This document shows, one piece after another, positions 45,201 through 53,698 of a stretch of DNA of 64,000 nt. The position numbers were made by a program, and so were the translations under genes. A model generated the notes under the pieces. The model was not told the origin of the DNA. It worked only from the letters and a program-made list of their open reading frames with translations, and did not search any database. The stretch is from contig DFGF01000068.1 in assembly GCA_002371715.1 (NCBI GenBank), positions 6,399 through 70,398 on the forward strand, read 5' to 3'. The stretch is from Prevotella sp. UBA3757 (GTDB lineage Bacteria; Bacteroidota; Bacteroidia; Bacteroidales; Bacteroidaceae). Every line of letters starts with the position of its first letter. Position 1 is the first letter of the stretch.

Positions 45201-45685
45201 ACGGCTTTACCATCAGCTATCTGGGTAAGAGCACCGATACCTATCCCTATTCGCAGCGTGAATACGTCTTGCGCGAGGTGGGCGGCGTAGCCTTCGGTCA
45301 TCTTGGCGTAGAACAGGTGAGCCACTTCACCTTCCTGAAATCATGTACCTGCCCGGGGTGTAACGCTATGTGCAACTATCGGAATGCCAAGAAGAATGGG
45401 TGGTATGATAATATCTCACTGTCGGGCAAGATGAGTGAGGTGCCTTGGAAAGACCTTATCTTTGACAGCCGTTATGCTCAGTATGTAGACATCTACGAAG
45501 GCGGCTACAACCACGCCCGCGGCGTCTACCGTTCAGAGCATATGAGCATTATGGGCGACTCGTTCCTACCTTATTTCAACACCATCAGCCGTATGTCGAT
45601 TGTTAAGCGCATCATGCAGTATAGCGGCAGCACGTTCACGTTCGATGCCTTTAAAAGTAAAGACAAAATAGAGATACCTGAGTGA
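42218..45685 (+). CDS. Fimbrillin-LRR-BACON-M64 fusion lipoprotein, inactive peptidase site
   Basis: The 1155-residue product has the lipobox Cys at 33 (CILAGC) with acidic SDQD behind it. About 34-330 is Mfa1/FimA-like fimbrillin, with NITRAND (Arg 61) and the usual SIYWRDQQTAVDVYGYYP and SDLLWGKA. About 400-770 are BspA-type LRRs, about 775-860 a BACON domain (GDWEISSKPDWVTVTPASG), and about 865-1155 an M64 metallopeptidase domain. At the zinc site the two paralogues downstream have HEAGGH; here it reads REVGGV (Arg 1019 to Val 1024), so both His ligands are lost. The Cys cluster CTCPGCNAMC and the SLSGKMSEVPW segment remain. Probable surface subunit, first gene of the operon. Confidence 0.85.
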   Translation: MRKLLRTVSTTAKHRCLLPLSLLAVMLCILAGCSDQDVVSVPTGMQPLLLSGQIEQENITRANDFGFVGGDRMGIYVVDRVNGEAGTLGATGNRASNVLYTLDGDSYRWTSPTSIYWRDQQTAVDVYGYYPGMNYIENPMAYQFSVQTNQNTEAGNGELSGYEQSDLLWGKAANVAYTTEQIVVKYHHILAGVHVALVKGEGISDAEWQKLEKIVLIDNTVTESTVNLATGVVALQGTAVVPIRMSPQAGDQYRAVVIPQQVAAGKHLVSVTLDGQTYSHSLSSAMQYLAGKLHRFTLTVNRRDAAGDYELSLAYDGITPWTNDESSHQFSALAYVTVHCPEMGKLKESIAQAGYDYQTIQNMKVTGELTESDFYMMRDEMPELHHLNLKDAKLKHICYYNGWLVHGSHDYDLFMDDMMPTNAFYGNQSIRSLTLPSALKRLGGNCFREMRLMYSTLEIPEGVTYIDGDAFSYNEYNGVELLLPITLDSICGSFRDCGYKCELKLSDNISYIGEGSFSGQNGCPNFYGVFHLPSKIKTLAPGMFAGLGRTGNFTGTIELPQGITETPDYNYWGSWGPSLSNRIELILPSTMKRVGDLSLGAYVTKLQLNEGLEEIGYGNFNGNAPFPLHLPSTLRSIDHDCFVSSLYEGELTIPEQCLYIGHGCFRGNEFTKINLPSRLEEIQADCFRDNRLLTQITIPKYVDYIGQGAFDGCDALQTVICLAQDPPELGGDIFQGTFFDKCVLQVPEASVERYRHTAGWNQFKSITAYHELAFNVAEILALDKGNTTKGVIRAEGDWEISSKPDWVTVTPASGHGKEELTITVSPYNATGERSGQIVFKLAGKDYTTYTDVRQVTVDGVKEDQKFTLQTASAGAPRVIPIFIVGEGYDAFDVASGQYMQDMQQTMDHLFSCEPYKTYKDYFTVSTAIAVSPEHGINGRVRFQPENWWTSKDDLVWQYAKEHGEGITDARHGETTVIVVQNTNYLGGNTTNLSDDGFTISYLGKSTDTYPYSQREYVLREVGGVAFGHLGVEQVSHFTFLKSCTCPGCNAMCNYRNAKKNGWYDNISLSGKMSEVPWKDLIFDSRYAQYVDIYEGGYNHARGVYRSEHMSIMGDSFLPYFNTISRMSIVKRIMQYSGSTFTFDAFKSKDKIEIPE

Positions 45686-45686
45686 T

Positions 45687-48600
45687 ATGAAGAAAAGACC
45701 ATTATTTTTATTATTAATAGCCTCGCTGCTCACCGCCTGCCATGAGGATATCGCAACGGGACAGTCGGCCAAGCAGGGAGAACCGCTCGACCTCTCGGCA
45801 ACGGTCAGCCAGGAGTATGTGACACGTGCCAGCGACGGCGGTTTTGCCAACGGCGACCAGATAGGTGTATTCATCGCTAACTACACCACCTCCGATGGCA
45901 CCCAGTGGCGGGCATCAACGCTACAACTCACTGGCAACCATGCTGACAACGTGCGCTTCACCTATAATGAGAGCGAAGGCAAGTGGACGGCCAGTTATCA
46001 GCTCTATTGGAAAGACAAACAGACGCCTGTCGATGCCTACGGCTACTACCCGTTTGACGGCGAACTAAGCAGCATAGAAGCCTACCCCTTTGTCGTGCAG
46101 AAGCGGCAGGATGCCAGGCTGCAGACTGGTCGACAGCTTTCGGGCTATGAGGCCAGCGACTTCCTGTGGGCCAAGGCAGAAAACAAACTTCCACATCAGG
46201 GTCCCATCATGCTGAATCATCATCACCTGATGGCTGGCATCAAGGTGGTGCTGACCGAAGGTGAAGGCTTTGATGAAGGTGAATGGGAGAAGATAGAGAA
46301 GAAGGTGCAGGTCGAGGGTACCAAGCTGCAGAGCACTATTAACCTGCAGACCGGGACTGTCAGCATCGTTGCCAGTTCTTCTGTAGAATCCATCGTTCCC
46401 CAACAGAGCAGCGATACCTACCGTGCCGTTGTCGTTCCTCAAACAGTGGCAGCAGAGCAGACCCTTTTCTCCTTCACCATCGACGGGAAGAGCAGTACAT
46501 TTGCCCGTAGTGGGTCCGTGTCCTATCTCTCAGGCAAACTCCACCAGTTTACATTTAGTGTCAACAAGTTGTTAGAACCAGGCGACTATGAGCTTAAACT
46601 GACCGATGAAACCATTACGGACTGGGAGAACGACAGCAAGAGCCACAATGGCGAGGCACGTGAGTACGTCATGGTGCATGTCGGCGAACAACAGTTTTTA
46701 GGCGACGTCATCGAAAGCCTTGGACTTGACCCTTCGAAAATCGTCAATCTGAAAATAACAGGCTATTTAGGTAAGTCGATTGCCTGGTATGACGAATGGA
46801 CAGGACAGCCCCACTACCTGCCTGGCTCAAGGCATTTTGAATATATGCGCAATAACATGCCCAATCTGGAGGCACTTAATCTGAGGGAGATTGTCAATAT
46901 CAACGGACCAGCTGAAGACTATGCTCATAGTTGGAAACAATCAGCAGGTATTGAAAAAGTTCAAAGCAATCCCTACGAACAAGATGTTTCCAATTACGAC
47001 CACACACTGCCTTATTGCGCTTTTGAGAATATGGCATCATTGCGTTATTTCGTATGGCCAGAAAAGGGATTAGAAGCCATTGGTAGCATGGCGTTTGCTG
47101 GGTCGGGACTGAGCGGGTCACTGATACTGCCCGAAGGAGTGATTTATATAGGTGGATCAGTATTCTCTGCTTATGGCCATAAGGCATGTAGTTTGACGGG
47201 CGATGTTTACATTCCGTCAACGGTTGAATATATTGGAGGAAGCGCTTTCGGCTCTAACGACGGAAATGTCAATATGTGCTTCTTCACAAACGAACTCATC
47301 TTGCCTGCCAAGATGAAGTATTTGGGAAGTAATGCCTTTGGCGGTTGTCCTTACATGACAGGCACCATTCGTGTACCTGACGGCATCACCGAGCTGAACA
47401 ATGCCTGGCCTGACCAGATTAAAGGTCCAGTTGTTATTCCGCAGGGTGTCAAGAAAATCAATGGCATACCACGCGGTGCCACCCACGTCAAGATACCCGA
47501 AGGCGTGGAAACCATTGGATCCCGTGCATTTGAGATGACGAAACTGCTCAGATGTGACGTTCAGCTTCCCTCAACGGTCAAGACGATAGGCGACAATGCT
47601 TTCGTGAACTCAGCCTTGACACACATCACACTGCCCGAAGGACTGGAACTGATAGAAGGGGCTACCTTCTATAATTGTGAGAACCTGCAGGACACGGTTG
47701 TCATTCCCTCTACTGTCACACAGATACGAGCTGATGCTTTTGCCTACTGTAAGCAGCTTACAGCCATCATCCTGCCTGCTGGTCTGCAGGGCATACAGGA
47801 TGAAGCCTTTGCCAACTGCTACTCGCTCGACTACATCGAGTGCTTGGCCAGTGAGCCTCCAGCCATTGAGGAAAACACCTTCAGCGGCGTAGAGAAGGAT
47901 AACTTCACAGTGGTAGTGCCTGAAGGTGCTGTGGAGGCATATAAGAATGCGCCCCACTGGAAAGAGTTCAAACGCATCTCGGCATACCGCAACTTCGTTT
48001 GCCGCCCCATGAAGGCCAAACTGCTGAATAAGAGTAATGTGCGCGACGTGGTGCTCAATGCCGACGGTAACTGGAGTGTCACCAGCTGTCCTACGTGGGC
48101 ACACGTCAGCCAGACCTCCGGATCAAAGAAGACAGAACTGAAGGTGGCCATTGACGCTATGGCGCATGGAAGTGGCGACCGCACGGGCGAGATTGTTTTC
48201 ACCCTCAACCGCAAGGACGATGAAGGCAACCCCATCACCTGCAAGTACACCATTGAGCAATATGACTATGAGATTGACGAGGATGCCGTCCTGACGCTGC
48301 AGACGCATTCAAAAGGCAACGGCATCAATATCCTCTTCGTGGGTGATGGCTACGATGCCGAGGATATAGCCCACGGCACCTATCGCACCGACATGGAGCA
48401 GGAAATGGCATATTTCTTTGGCGTGGAGCCATACAAGACCTATCGCCCATACTTCAATGTCTCGGCAGCTATGGCTATGAGCTACGAGAGCGGAGCGGTC
48501 GACTCGCCCGACAAGTGGCGCAACACGAAGTTCAACATCACCTGGGGTGCCGGCAATAACGGTCGCTTGGCCGTGCCGTTTGACGACATTGCCACCTACG

Positions 48601-49316
48601 TTCTCACCGGTATTACCAACAGTCCCGTGACAGCTGCCAATGTCGGCAATTCGCTCATTATCTGCGTGCCCAACAGCGATGCCTACGAAGGTCTGACTGC
48701 TATGTATGGCGACGGTTCGGCCATTGCCGTATGTCCGATGAGTAAGCTGGACTATCCTAACGATGCCCGCGGACTCATTCAGCACGAGGCCGGTGGTCAC
48801 GGATGGGCGAAACTTGACGACGAGTATGTTTACCACCGCGACAATATCCATACCTGTCCCTGTCTATGCTGCTCTCACGTGGATGGCATACAGTCGATGC
48901 ACGCCATGGGGTGGGGACGTAACCTTTCACTCTCAGGCAAATATAGCGACGTGCCATGGAGTCACCTCATCAACCATTCGCAATATCGCGACATCGTAGA
49001 TATTTATGAGGGTGGCCATATGCACGCACGCGGTGTCTATCGCTCAGAGGTAAACTCCGTCATGAACAACAACGTGCCCTATTTCAGTTCGTGGTCGCGC
49101 CAGATTATTGTGGAGCGCATCAAGAAGGTTGCCGGCGAGAAGTTCTCGTTCGAAGAGTTCGTAGCAAACGACAGTCGTCAGCAGGGCGATAAGTTCCTGG
49201 CAGCACGAAGGAGTACTCCTGTCTTCAACGAGCAACCAGTCTATAGCGAGCACCACCATCCAGTCATTAAACCAGGTCGTATGACCGACTATGTGAAGAA
49301 AGGAGGCAAAAGATGA
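45687..49316 (+). CDS. Fimbrillin-LRR-BACON-M64 fusion lipoprotein, intact zinc motif
   Basis: A 1209-residue paralogue of the previous gene, one base behind it. Lipobox Cys 18 (SLLTAC) followed by HED; the presumed maturation site is YVTRASD with Arg 47. The fimbrillin part (LYWKDKQTPVDAYGYYPFDG) runs to about 320, LRRs to about 770, BACON to about 865 (GNWSVTSCPTWAHVSQTSG), then M64 with NILFVGDGYDAEDIAHGTY and the zinc motif HEAGGHGWAKLDDEY (His 1033, Glu 1034, His 1038). The Cys cluster HTCPCLCCSH may form disulfides. The C-terminus is about 50 residues longer than in its paralogues. Predicted surface peptidase; substrate unknown. Confidence 0.87.
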   Translation: MKKRPLFLLLIASLLTACHEDIATGQSAKQGEPLDLSATVSQEYVTRASDGGFANGDQIGVFIANYTTSDGTQWRASTLQLTGNHADNVRFTYNESEGKWTASYQLYWKDKQTPVDAYGYYPFDGELSSIEAYPFVVQKRQDARLQTGRQLSGYEASDFLWAKAENKLPHQGPIMLNHHHLMAGIKVVLTEGEGFDEGEWEKIEKKVQVEGTKLQSTINLQTGTVSIVASSSVESIVPQQSSDTYRAVVVPQTVAAEQTLFSFTIDGKSSTFARSGSVSYLSGKLHQFTFSVNKLLEPGDYELKLTDETITDWENDSKSHNGEAREYVMVHVGEQQFLGDVIESLGLDPSKIVNLKITGYLGKSIAWYDEWTGQPHYLPGSRHFEYMRNNMPNLEALNLREIVNINGPAEDYAHSWKQSAGIEKVQSNPYEQDVSNYDHTLPYCAFENMASLRYFVWPEKGLEAIGSMAFAGSGLSGSLILPEGVIYIGGSVFSAYGHKACSLTGDVYIPSTVEYIGGSAFGSNDGNVNMCFFTNELILPAKMKYLGSNAFGGCPYMTGTIRVPDGITELNNAWPDQIKGPVVIPQGVKKINGIPRGATHVKIPEGVETIGSRAFEMTKLLRCDVQLPSTVKTIGDNAFVNSALTHITLPEGLELIEGATFYNCENLQDTVVIPSTVTQIRADAFAYCKQLTAIILPAGLQGIQDEAFANCYSLDYIECLASEPPAIEENTFSGVEKDNFTVVVPEGAVEAYKNAPHWKEFKRISAYRNFVCRPMKAKLLNKSNVRDVVLNADGNWSVTSCPTWAHVSQTSGSKKTELKVAIDAMAHGSGDRTGEIVFTLNRKDDEGNPITCKYTIEQYDYEIDEDAVLTLQTHSKGNGINILFVGDGYDAEDIAHGTYRTDMEQEMAYFFGVEPYKTYRPYFNVSAAMAMSYESGAVDSPDKWRNTKFNITWGAGNNGRLAVPFDDIATYVLTGITNSPVTAANVGNSLIICVPNSDAYEGLTAMYGDGSAIAVCPMSKLDYPNDARGLIQHEAGGHGWAKLDDEYVYHRDNIHTCPCLCCSHVDGIQSMHAMGWGRNLSLSGKYSDVPWSHLINHSQYRDIVDIYEGGHMHARGVYRSEVNSVMNNNVPYFSSWSRQIIVERIKKVAGEKFSFEEFVANDSRQQGDKFLAARRSTPVFNEQPVYSEHHHPVIKPGRMTDYVKKGGKR

Positions 49317-52300
49317 AAAGTTACACCATATTATATTATTTAGCCCTACCGCTGTTGCTGCTTGCGTCCTGCGCTGAGGAGATAACCGACAGCACCACCG
49401 CTGACAAGAAGAACGCGCAACCCATCCGTCTGGTCTCGGCCTATCCGGGTGTCGTTACCCGTGCCACGATTGATGGTGGCTTTTCAGTGGGCGACGAGAT
49501 GGGAGTCTTTGTCGTAGACCGTAATGCCGAAGGAGAAGTCGGCGAAATGGCGCTGCGGGGCAATCGTGCCTCGAACATGCGTTTCACGTTGAACGACGAT
49601 GGAACATGGGCATCACCGACACAACTTTATTGGAGTGAGAAAGGCAATAGTGCTGATTTCTATGGTTACTATCCGTTCGACGGTAACCTGTCGTCAGTCA
49701 CTGCCTATCCATTCACCATTGCTGAGAAGCAGGACGAAACGCTACGTTCCAGTGGTATGAGTGGCTATATAGCCAGTGACCTGTTGTGGGCCCGTCAGCA
49801 GAATGTGAAACCTACTGCGGAGACCGTCACGCTACAGTACCGTCACCTGATGGCCGGCATCACCCTTCGTTTAGAGATGGGTACGGGCTTCACAGCCGAA
49901 GAGTGGGCGCAATTGGAGAAAAAAGTGTTCCTGTGTAACACCATTCTTAGCGGTACCGTCAACCTTCAGGAAGGTACAGTCCAGGCAGGCGATTCCGACG
50001 CAGGCCTTATCACGCCTCTCCCTCACGGAGGCGCAGCCTCCTATCGTGCCGTTGTTTTTCCACAGACTGTAGCTGCTGGTAAGGCGTTAGTTTCTGTGAT
50101 GATAGATGGACGCGACTATTTCCTGAAGAAGAACGAACCGATGGTCTACCTTTCGGGTAAGATGCACCAGTTTACCGTCACCGTCAACCGTTCAACGGCT
50201 ACGGGCGATTACACCTTGTCACTCGACGACGAGAGCATCACACCGTGGGTTGACGACCCAGACCTGCACGAAGGTCTGGTACGCCAGTATCTGGTGGTGG
50301 GACTGTCAGAAGCGGGCACGCTGGCCGCCAAACTTGCCGAGATGGGCAAGAATCCAGCCGACCTGTTGGCCTTAAAAATTGTGGGACCAGTAAACGGCAG
50401 TGACTATCAGACCATCAACCTGATGAAGAAGCTGACGCATCTGAACCTCATCAAGGCTATCCCTGAGGGAGAACGTCTCTATGGCATCGAATGGATTCCA
50501 TTGGAAAAAGTGTTCTTCCCGGAAAAGGGCCTGAAATATCTTGACGGCTTCAACGAGACCCATTTGCGCGGTTCGCTGGTCATTCCTGAGGGTGTTGAGG
50601 AAGTGGGCGGTTTCTGGGGGAACGACTTTTCCGGTACATTGACGCTGCCGTCAACGCTTAAAGTTATGAGGATGCTCATCGACCCGTTCAAGGGCGATAT
50701 TGCTATTCCTGACCAGATAGAGGTGTGGGAACCCACAGGATTCGGAGGTACCAAGTTGACAGGTACGCTGAACCTACCTTCTACGTTGAAGAAACTGAAG
50801 TATGTACCTTCTGGCTTGACAGGTACTATCAGTATTCCGCAGGGATGTGAACTGACTGATATTGGTACTTTTTCGGGTTCTCAATGTACAGCTCTTATTC
50901 TGCCGGAAGGTATGACAGACATTCTGCATACAACGTTCTTGAATTCAGAAATTCGGGGCGAGGTCCTTCTACCTTCCACGATTACACATATAGGACCAAG
51001 TGCTTTTGCGGGTTCAAAGATTTCAAAAATTACATTTCCTGATGCATTAAGACAGATGGACGATGGTGGTTATAACTTTGAAGGTATTTTTGCTGACTGC
51101 TCTCGTCTTTCCGGAACCATCAGATTACCCAAGAACGTTGCTCGCATACCAAAGGGATGTTTTCTCCATTGTAGTATGTTGGAAGGGCTGGTAATTCCAG
51201 CAGGAACAGCAATCCTTGATGAATTATGTTTTGCAGGATGCAACAATCTGAACTCCATCGTCTGTGAAGGCGAGGAGCCACCCTTTGTGGTAGACGGCGC
51301 TTTCGAAGGCGTGCCGAAAGACAACTTCACCGTTGAGGTGCCTGCGGGCTGTGTGGAGAAATATCGCAATGCCATAGGATGGAGCGAGTTCAAGCGTATT
51401 GCGGAATACAGCAACTTCGTATGCCGTCCTGCTCAGGCTCAGGCCTTGAACACGGCCCATAGTGAACAGTTGACACTTAACGCCGATGGCAACTGGACTG
51501 TAGCAAGCAAGCCCGACTGGGTGACGCTCTCGGCCACCACCGGCACAGGTAAGACACCGATTACGCTGACTTTCCAGCCGCTGGCAAAAGGTGCTGGAAA
51601 CCGAACAGGAGAAGTGGTATTTCAGATGGTCCATGAGGGAAAGACCGTCAGTACTGCCTGTACTGTCAGCCAGTTCGACTATCAATACGATGAGGACTAC
51701 TGCCACACACTGCAGACCCACAGCAAGGGACGCGGCATCGACATCGTCTTTGTGGGCGACGGTTGGGATGGTGCCTCTATCAGCGACGGTTCGTATCTCA
51801 ACTTGATAAAATACCAGGCGGAGTGCTTCTTTGCCATCGAGCCATACCGCTCCATGCGCGAATACTTCAACGTATATGTCACCTTCCCCCTGTCGCAGGA
51901 GAAAGGGGTGAACACGATGAGCCACTATGTGAACAATCGCTTCGGCACCCTGCAGGGCTGGTCGTCGCTCATTCAGGGCTCACAGGCAGATTGCACTTCT
52001 ACCCAGTTGATAATGGAAACCTATGAGGTGGAACAGTATGTTGCCAGCAAGACTCCCGTAGAACAGGACAACCTGTGGCGCACACTGGTCATTGCCGTGC
52101 CGAACACTACCGATTACGAGGGTAATACCGTGTTCAACATTGGCGGAATGGCTATCTCCATCTGTCCTCCTTCAGAGCAGGCTTATCCGCGTGATACCCG
52201 TGGTACCATTCAGCATGAAGCAGGCGGACATGGCTTTGGCAAGCTGGGCGACGAGAACATCAGCCGCAATGCCTTTGCTACCTATTCTGTGAAGTCGCAG

Positions 52301-52759
52301 ATTGACGATATGCACAGTCGTGGCTGGTACGATAATCTGGCCACTACGGGTAAGTTACACGACGTGCCTTGGGCAGAATTCATCTTTGATGCTGCCTATA
52401 GTGACTATGTCGATGTCTACGAGGGCGGCTATGGCTATACGCGCGGTATTTATCGCCCCGAGGCTAACTCTTGCATGAACTATGGCATACCTTATTATAA
52501 TACACCTTCACGCCTGTCCATCTATAAACGCATCAAGCAGTATGCTGGTGAGAGCTGGACGATGGAGGAGTTTCGAGCCCAGGATACCTTCGAATGGGGA
52601 CCGACGGAAGTCACGCGTTCAGCGGCGCATCAGACTGACAACCTGACGCCGATAACCAGTGGTAATCATCATGCTCCTACGCTTGTCCGTTTCCGTGAGA
52701 CAAGTGACAAGGTTCGTGCAATTCGGGAAAGACTAAAGAATGAAAGAAATAAAAGATGA
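49313..52759 (+). CDS. Fimbrillin-LRR-BACON-M64 fusion lipoprotein, intact zinc motif
   Basis: The 1148-residue third paralogue overlaps the previous gene by 4 bases. Lipobox Cys 20 (LLLLASC) with AEE behind it; PGVVTRAT places Arg 50. The same order holds: fimbrillin (to about 330), a shorter LRR block (about 390-690), BACON (GNWTVASKPDWVTLSATTG), and M64 with IDIVFVGDGWDGASISDGSY and HEAGGHGFGKLGDEN (His 968, Glu 969, His 973). The Cys cluster seen in the other two is absent. The LRR segment around 50800-51250 is more AT-rich than the rest. Predicted active surface metallopeptidase. Confidence 0.87.
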   Translation: MKSYTILYYLALPLLLLASCAEEITDSTTADKKNAQPIRLVSAYPGVVTRATIDGGFSVGDEMGVFVVDRNAEGEVGEMALRGNRASNMRFTLNDDGTWASPTQLYWSEKGNSADFYGYYPFDGNLSSVTAYPFTIAEKQDETLRSSGMSGYIASDLLWARQQNVKPTAETVTLQYRHLMAGITLRLEMGTGFTAEEWAQLEKKVFLCNTILSGTVNLQEGTVQAGDSDAGLITPLPHGGAASYRAVVFPQTVAAGKALVSVMIDGRDYFLKKNEPMVYLSGKMHQFTVTVNRSTATGDYTLSLDDESITPWVDDPDLHEGLVRQYLVVGLSEAGTLAAKLAEMGKNPADLLALKIVGPVNGSDYQTINLMKKLTHLNLIKAIPEGERLYGIEWIPLEKVFFPEKGLKYLDGFNETHLRGSLVIPEGVEEVGGFWGNDFSGTLTLPSTLKVMRMLIDPFKGDIAIPDQIEVWEPTGFGGTKLTGTLNLPSTLKKLKYVPSGLTGTISIPQGCELTDIGTFSGSQCTALILPEGMTDILHTTFLNSEIRGEVLLPSTITHIGPSAFAGSKISKITFPDALRQMDDGGYNFEGIFADCSRLSGTIRLPKNVARIPKGCFLHCSMLEGLVIPAGTAILDELCFAGCNNLNSIVCEGEEPPFVVDGAFEGVPKDNFTVEVPAGCVEKYRNAIGWSEFKRIAEYSNFVCRPAQAQALNTAHSEQLTLNADGNWTVASKPDWVTLSATTGTGKTPITLTFQPLAKGAGNRTGEVVFQMVHEGKTVSTACTVSQFDYQYDEDYCHTLQTHSKGRGIDIVFVGDGWDGASISDGSYLNLIKYQAECFFAIEPYRSMREYFNVYVTFPLSQEKGVNTMSHYVNNRFGTLQGWSSLIQGSQADCTSTQLIMETYEVEQYVASKTPVEQDNLWRTLVIAVPNTTDYEGNTVFNIGGMAISICPPSEQAYPRDTRGTIQHEAGGHGFGKLGDENISRNAFATYSVKSQIDDMHSRGWYDNLATTGKLHDVPWAEFIFDAAYSDYVDVYEGGYGYTRGIYRPEANSCMNYGIPYYNTPSRLSIYKRIKQYAGESWTMEEFRAQDTFEWGPTEVTRSAAHQTDNLTPITSGNHHAPTLVRFRETSDKVRAIRERLKNERNKR

Positions 52760-53622
52760 ATGATATGAAGAAAATTGGACTATTAGCTGTCGCAGTACTG
52801 ATGATGGCTGCGTGCAGCAATGACGAGACAAGTGAACAGGGCTATAAGGCTGACAATGGAGAGATGCTGTTCCAATTCGTTTATCCGGGCGTGACGCGTG
52901 CCACGGACACGAATTTTGAAAACACCGACAAGATTGGTGTCTATGTGACGGCAAAGGATGAGCCGTTGCAGATTGGCGGCAATGAGGTGAACAACGAGCT
53001 GTTTACCTATAACGGGTCGTCGTGGACGTCAAGCCGCAAAGTATATTGGAACACGGGCAGCCACGACGTGTACGCCTATTATCCTTATTCAAAAACGGTG
53101 AACGACATCAGCGATTACGCGTTCCAAGTACAGGCCGACCAGAGCACGGCGGCGGGCTATACGGCCAGCGATTTCCTGTGGGCAGGCAAAAAAGGCGTAG
53201 CGGCTTCGGCCTCGCCCGTCACCATGACCTTTGCCCATAAGCTGTCGAACGTGGTGGTGAAACTGGAGAAGGGGGAGAACTATACAGGCGACATTCCTGC
53301 TTCGACGGAGGTGTATGTTCACTCGACGGTGACAAAAGCGGTTATTGACCTCTCTACAGGCGATGCCGCCAAGGATAATTATGCAGGTACAGGGTCGGTG
53401 CGCTGTCGTCAGAAGTCGGCCACTGAGTATGTCGCTTGCGTGGTGCCGCAGAACATCACGACGCGCCGCCCGCTGGTGGAGGTTATCAGTGGCGGGGTGA
53501 GCTACTTGATGGAGGGTAAGATTTCGCTGAAGCCCGGCATGCGCCATACCATCACCGTGACGCTGGATAAGAATCCTGAGCAGACCAAGATTGACATCGG
53601 TGGCAGCATCGAGGGATGGTAA
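52756..53622 (+). CDS. Fimbrillin family lipoprotein (small subunit 1)
   Basis: A 288-residue Mfa-like fimbrillin. The lipobox is LMMAAC, followed by SNDE; YPGVTRATD gives Arg 48 as the candidate maturation site. Core motifs KVYWNTGSHDVYAYYPYSK and SDFLWAGKKG match the N-terminal domains of the large fusions, so it could be a stalk or adaptor subunit. It overlaps the previous gene by 4 bases; ATG 52765 (MKKIGLLAV) is an equally good start. Predicted to be exported, lipidated and then cleaved for assembly. Confidence 0.85.
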   Translation: MNDMKKIGLLAVAVLMMAACSNDETSEQGYKADNGEMLFQFVYPGVTRATDTNFENTDKIGVYVTAKDEPLQIGGNEVNNELFTYNGSSWTSSRKVYWNTGSHDVYAYYPYSKTVNDISDYAFQVQADQSTAAGYTASDFLWAGKKGVAASASPVTMTFAHKLSNVVVKLEKGENYTGDIPASTEVYVHSTVTKAVIDLSTGDAAKDNYAGTGSVRCRQKSATEYVACVVPQNITTRRPLVEVISGGVSYLMEGKISLKPGMRHTITVTLDKNPEQTKIDIGGSIEGW

Positions 53623-53630
53623 TTTCTTAA

Positions 53631-53658
53631 GTGAAGAATGAAGAATGAAGAGTGAAGA
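53631..53658. repeat. 7-bp array (GTGAAGA/ATGAAGA), 4 units, behind a fimbrillin stop
   Basis: Four 7-bp units start 9 bases behind the stop of the small fimbrillin. Confidence 0.85.
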
Positions 53659-53698
53659 ATGCAACGCCATACTCTCAAAAAGAGAATTTGCTACCGCC

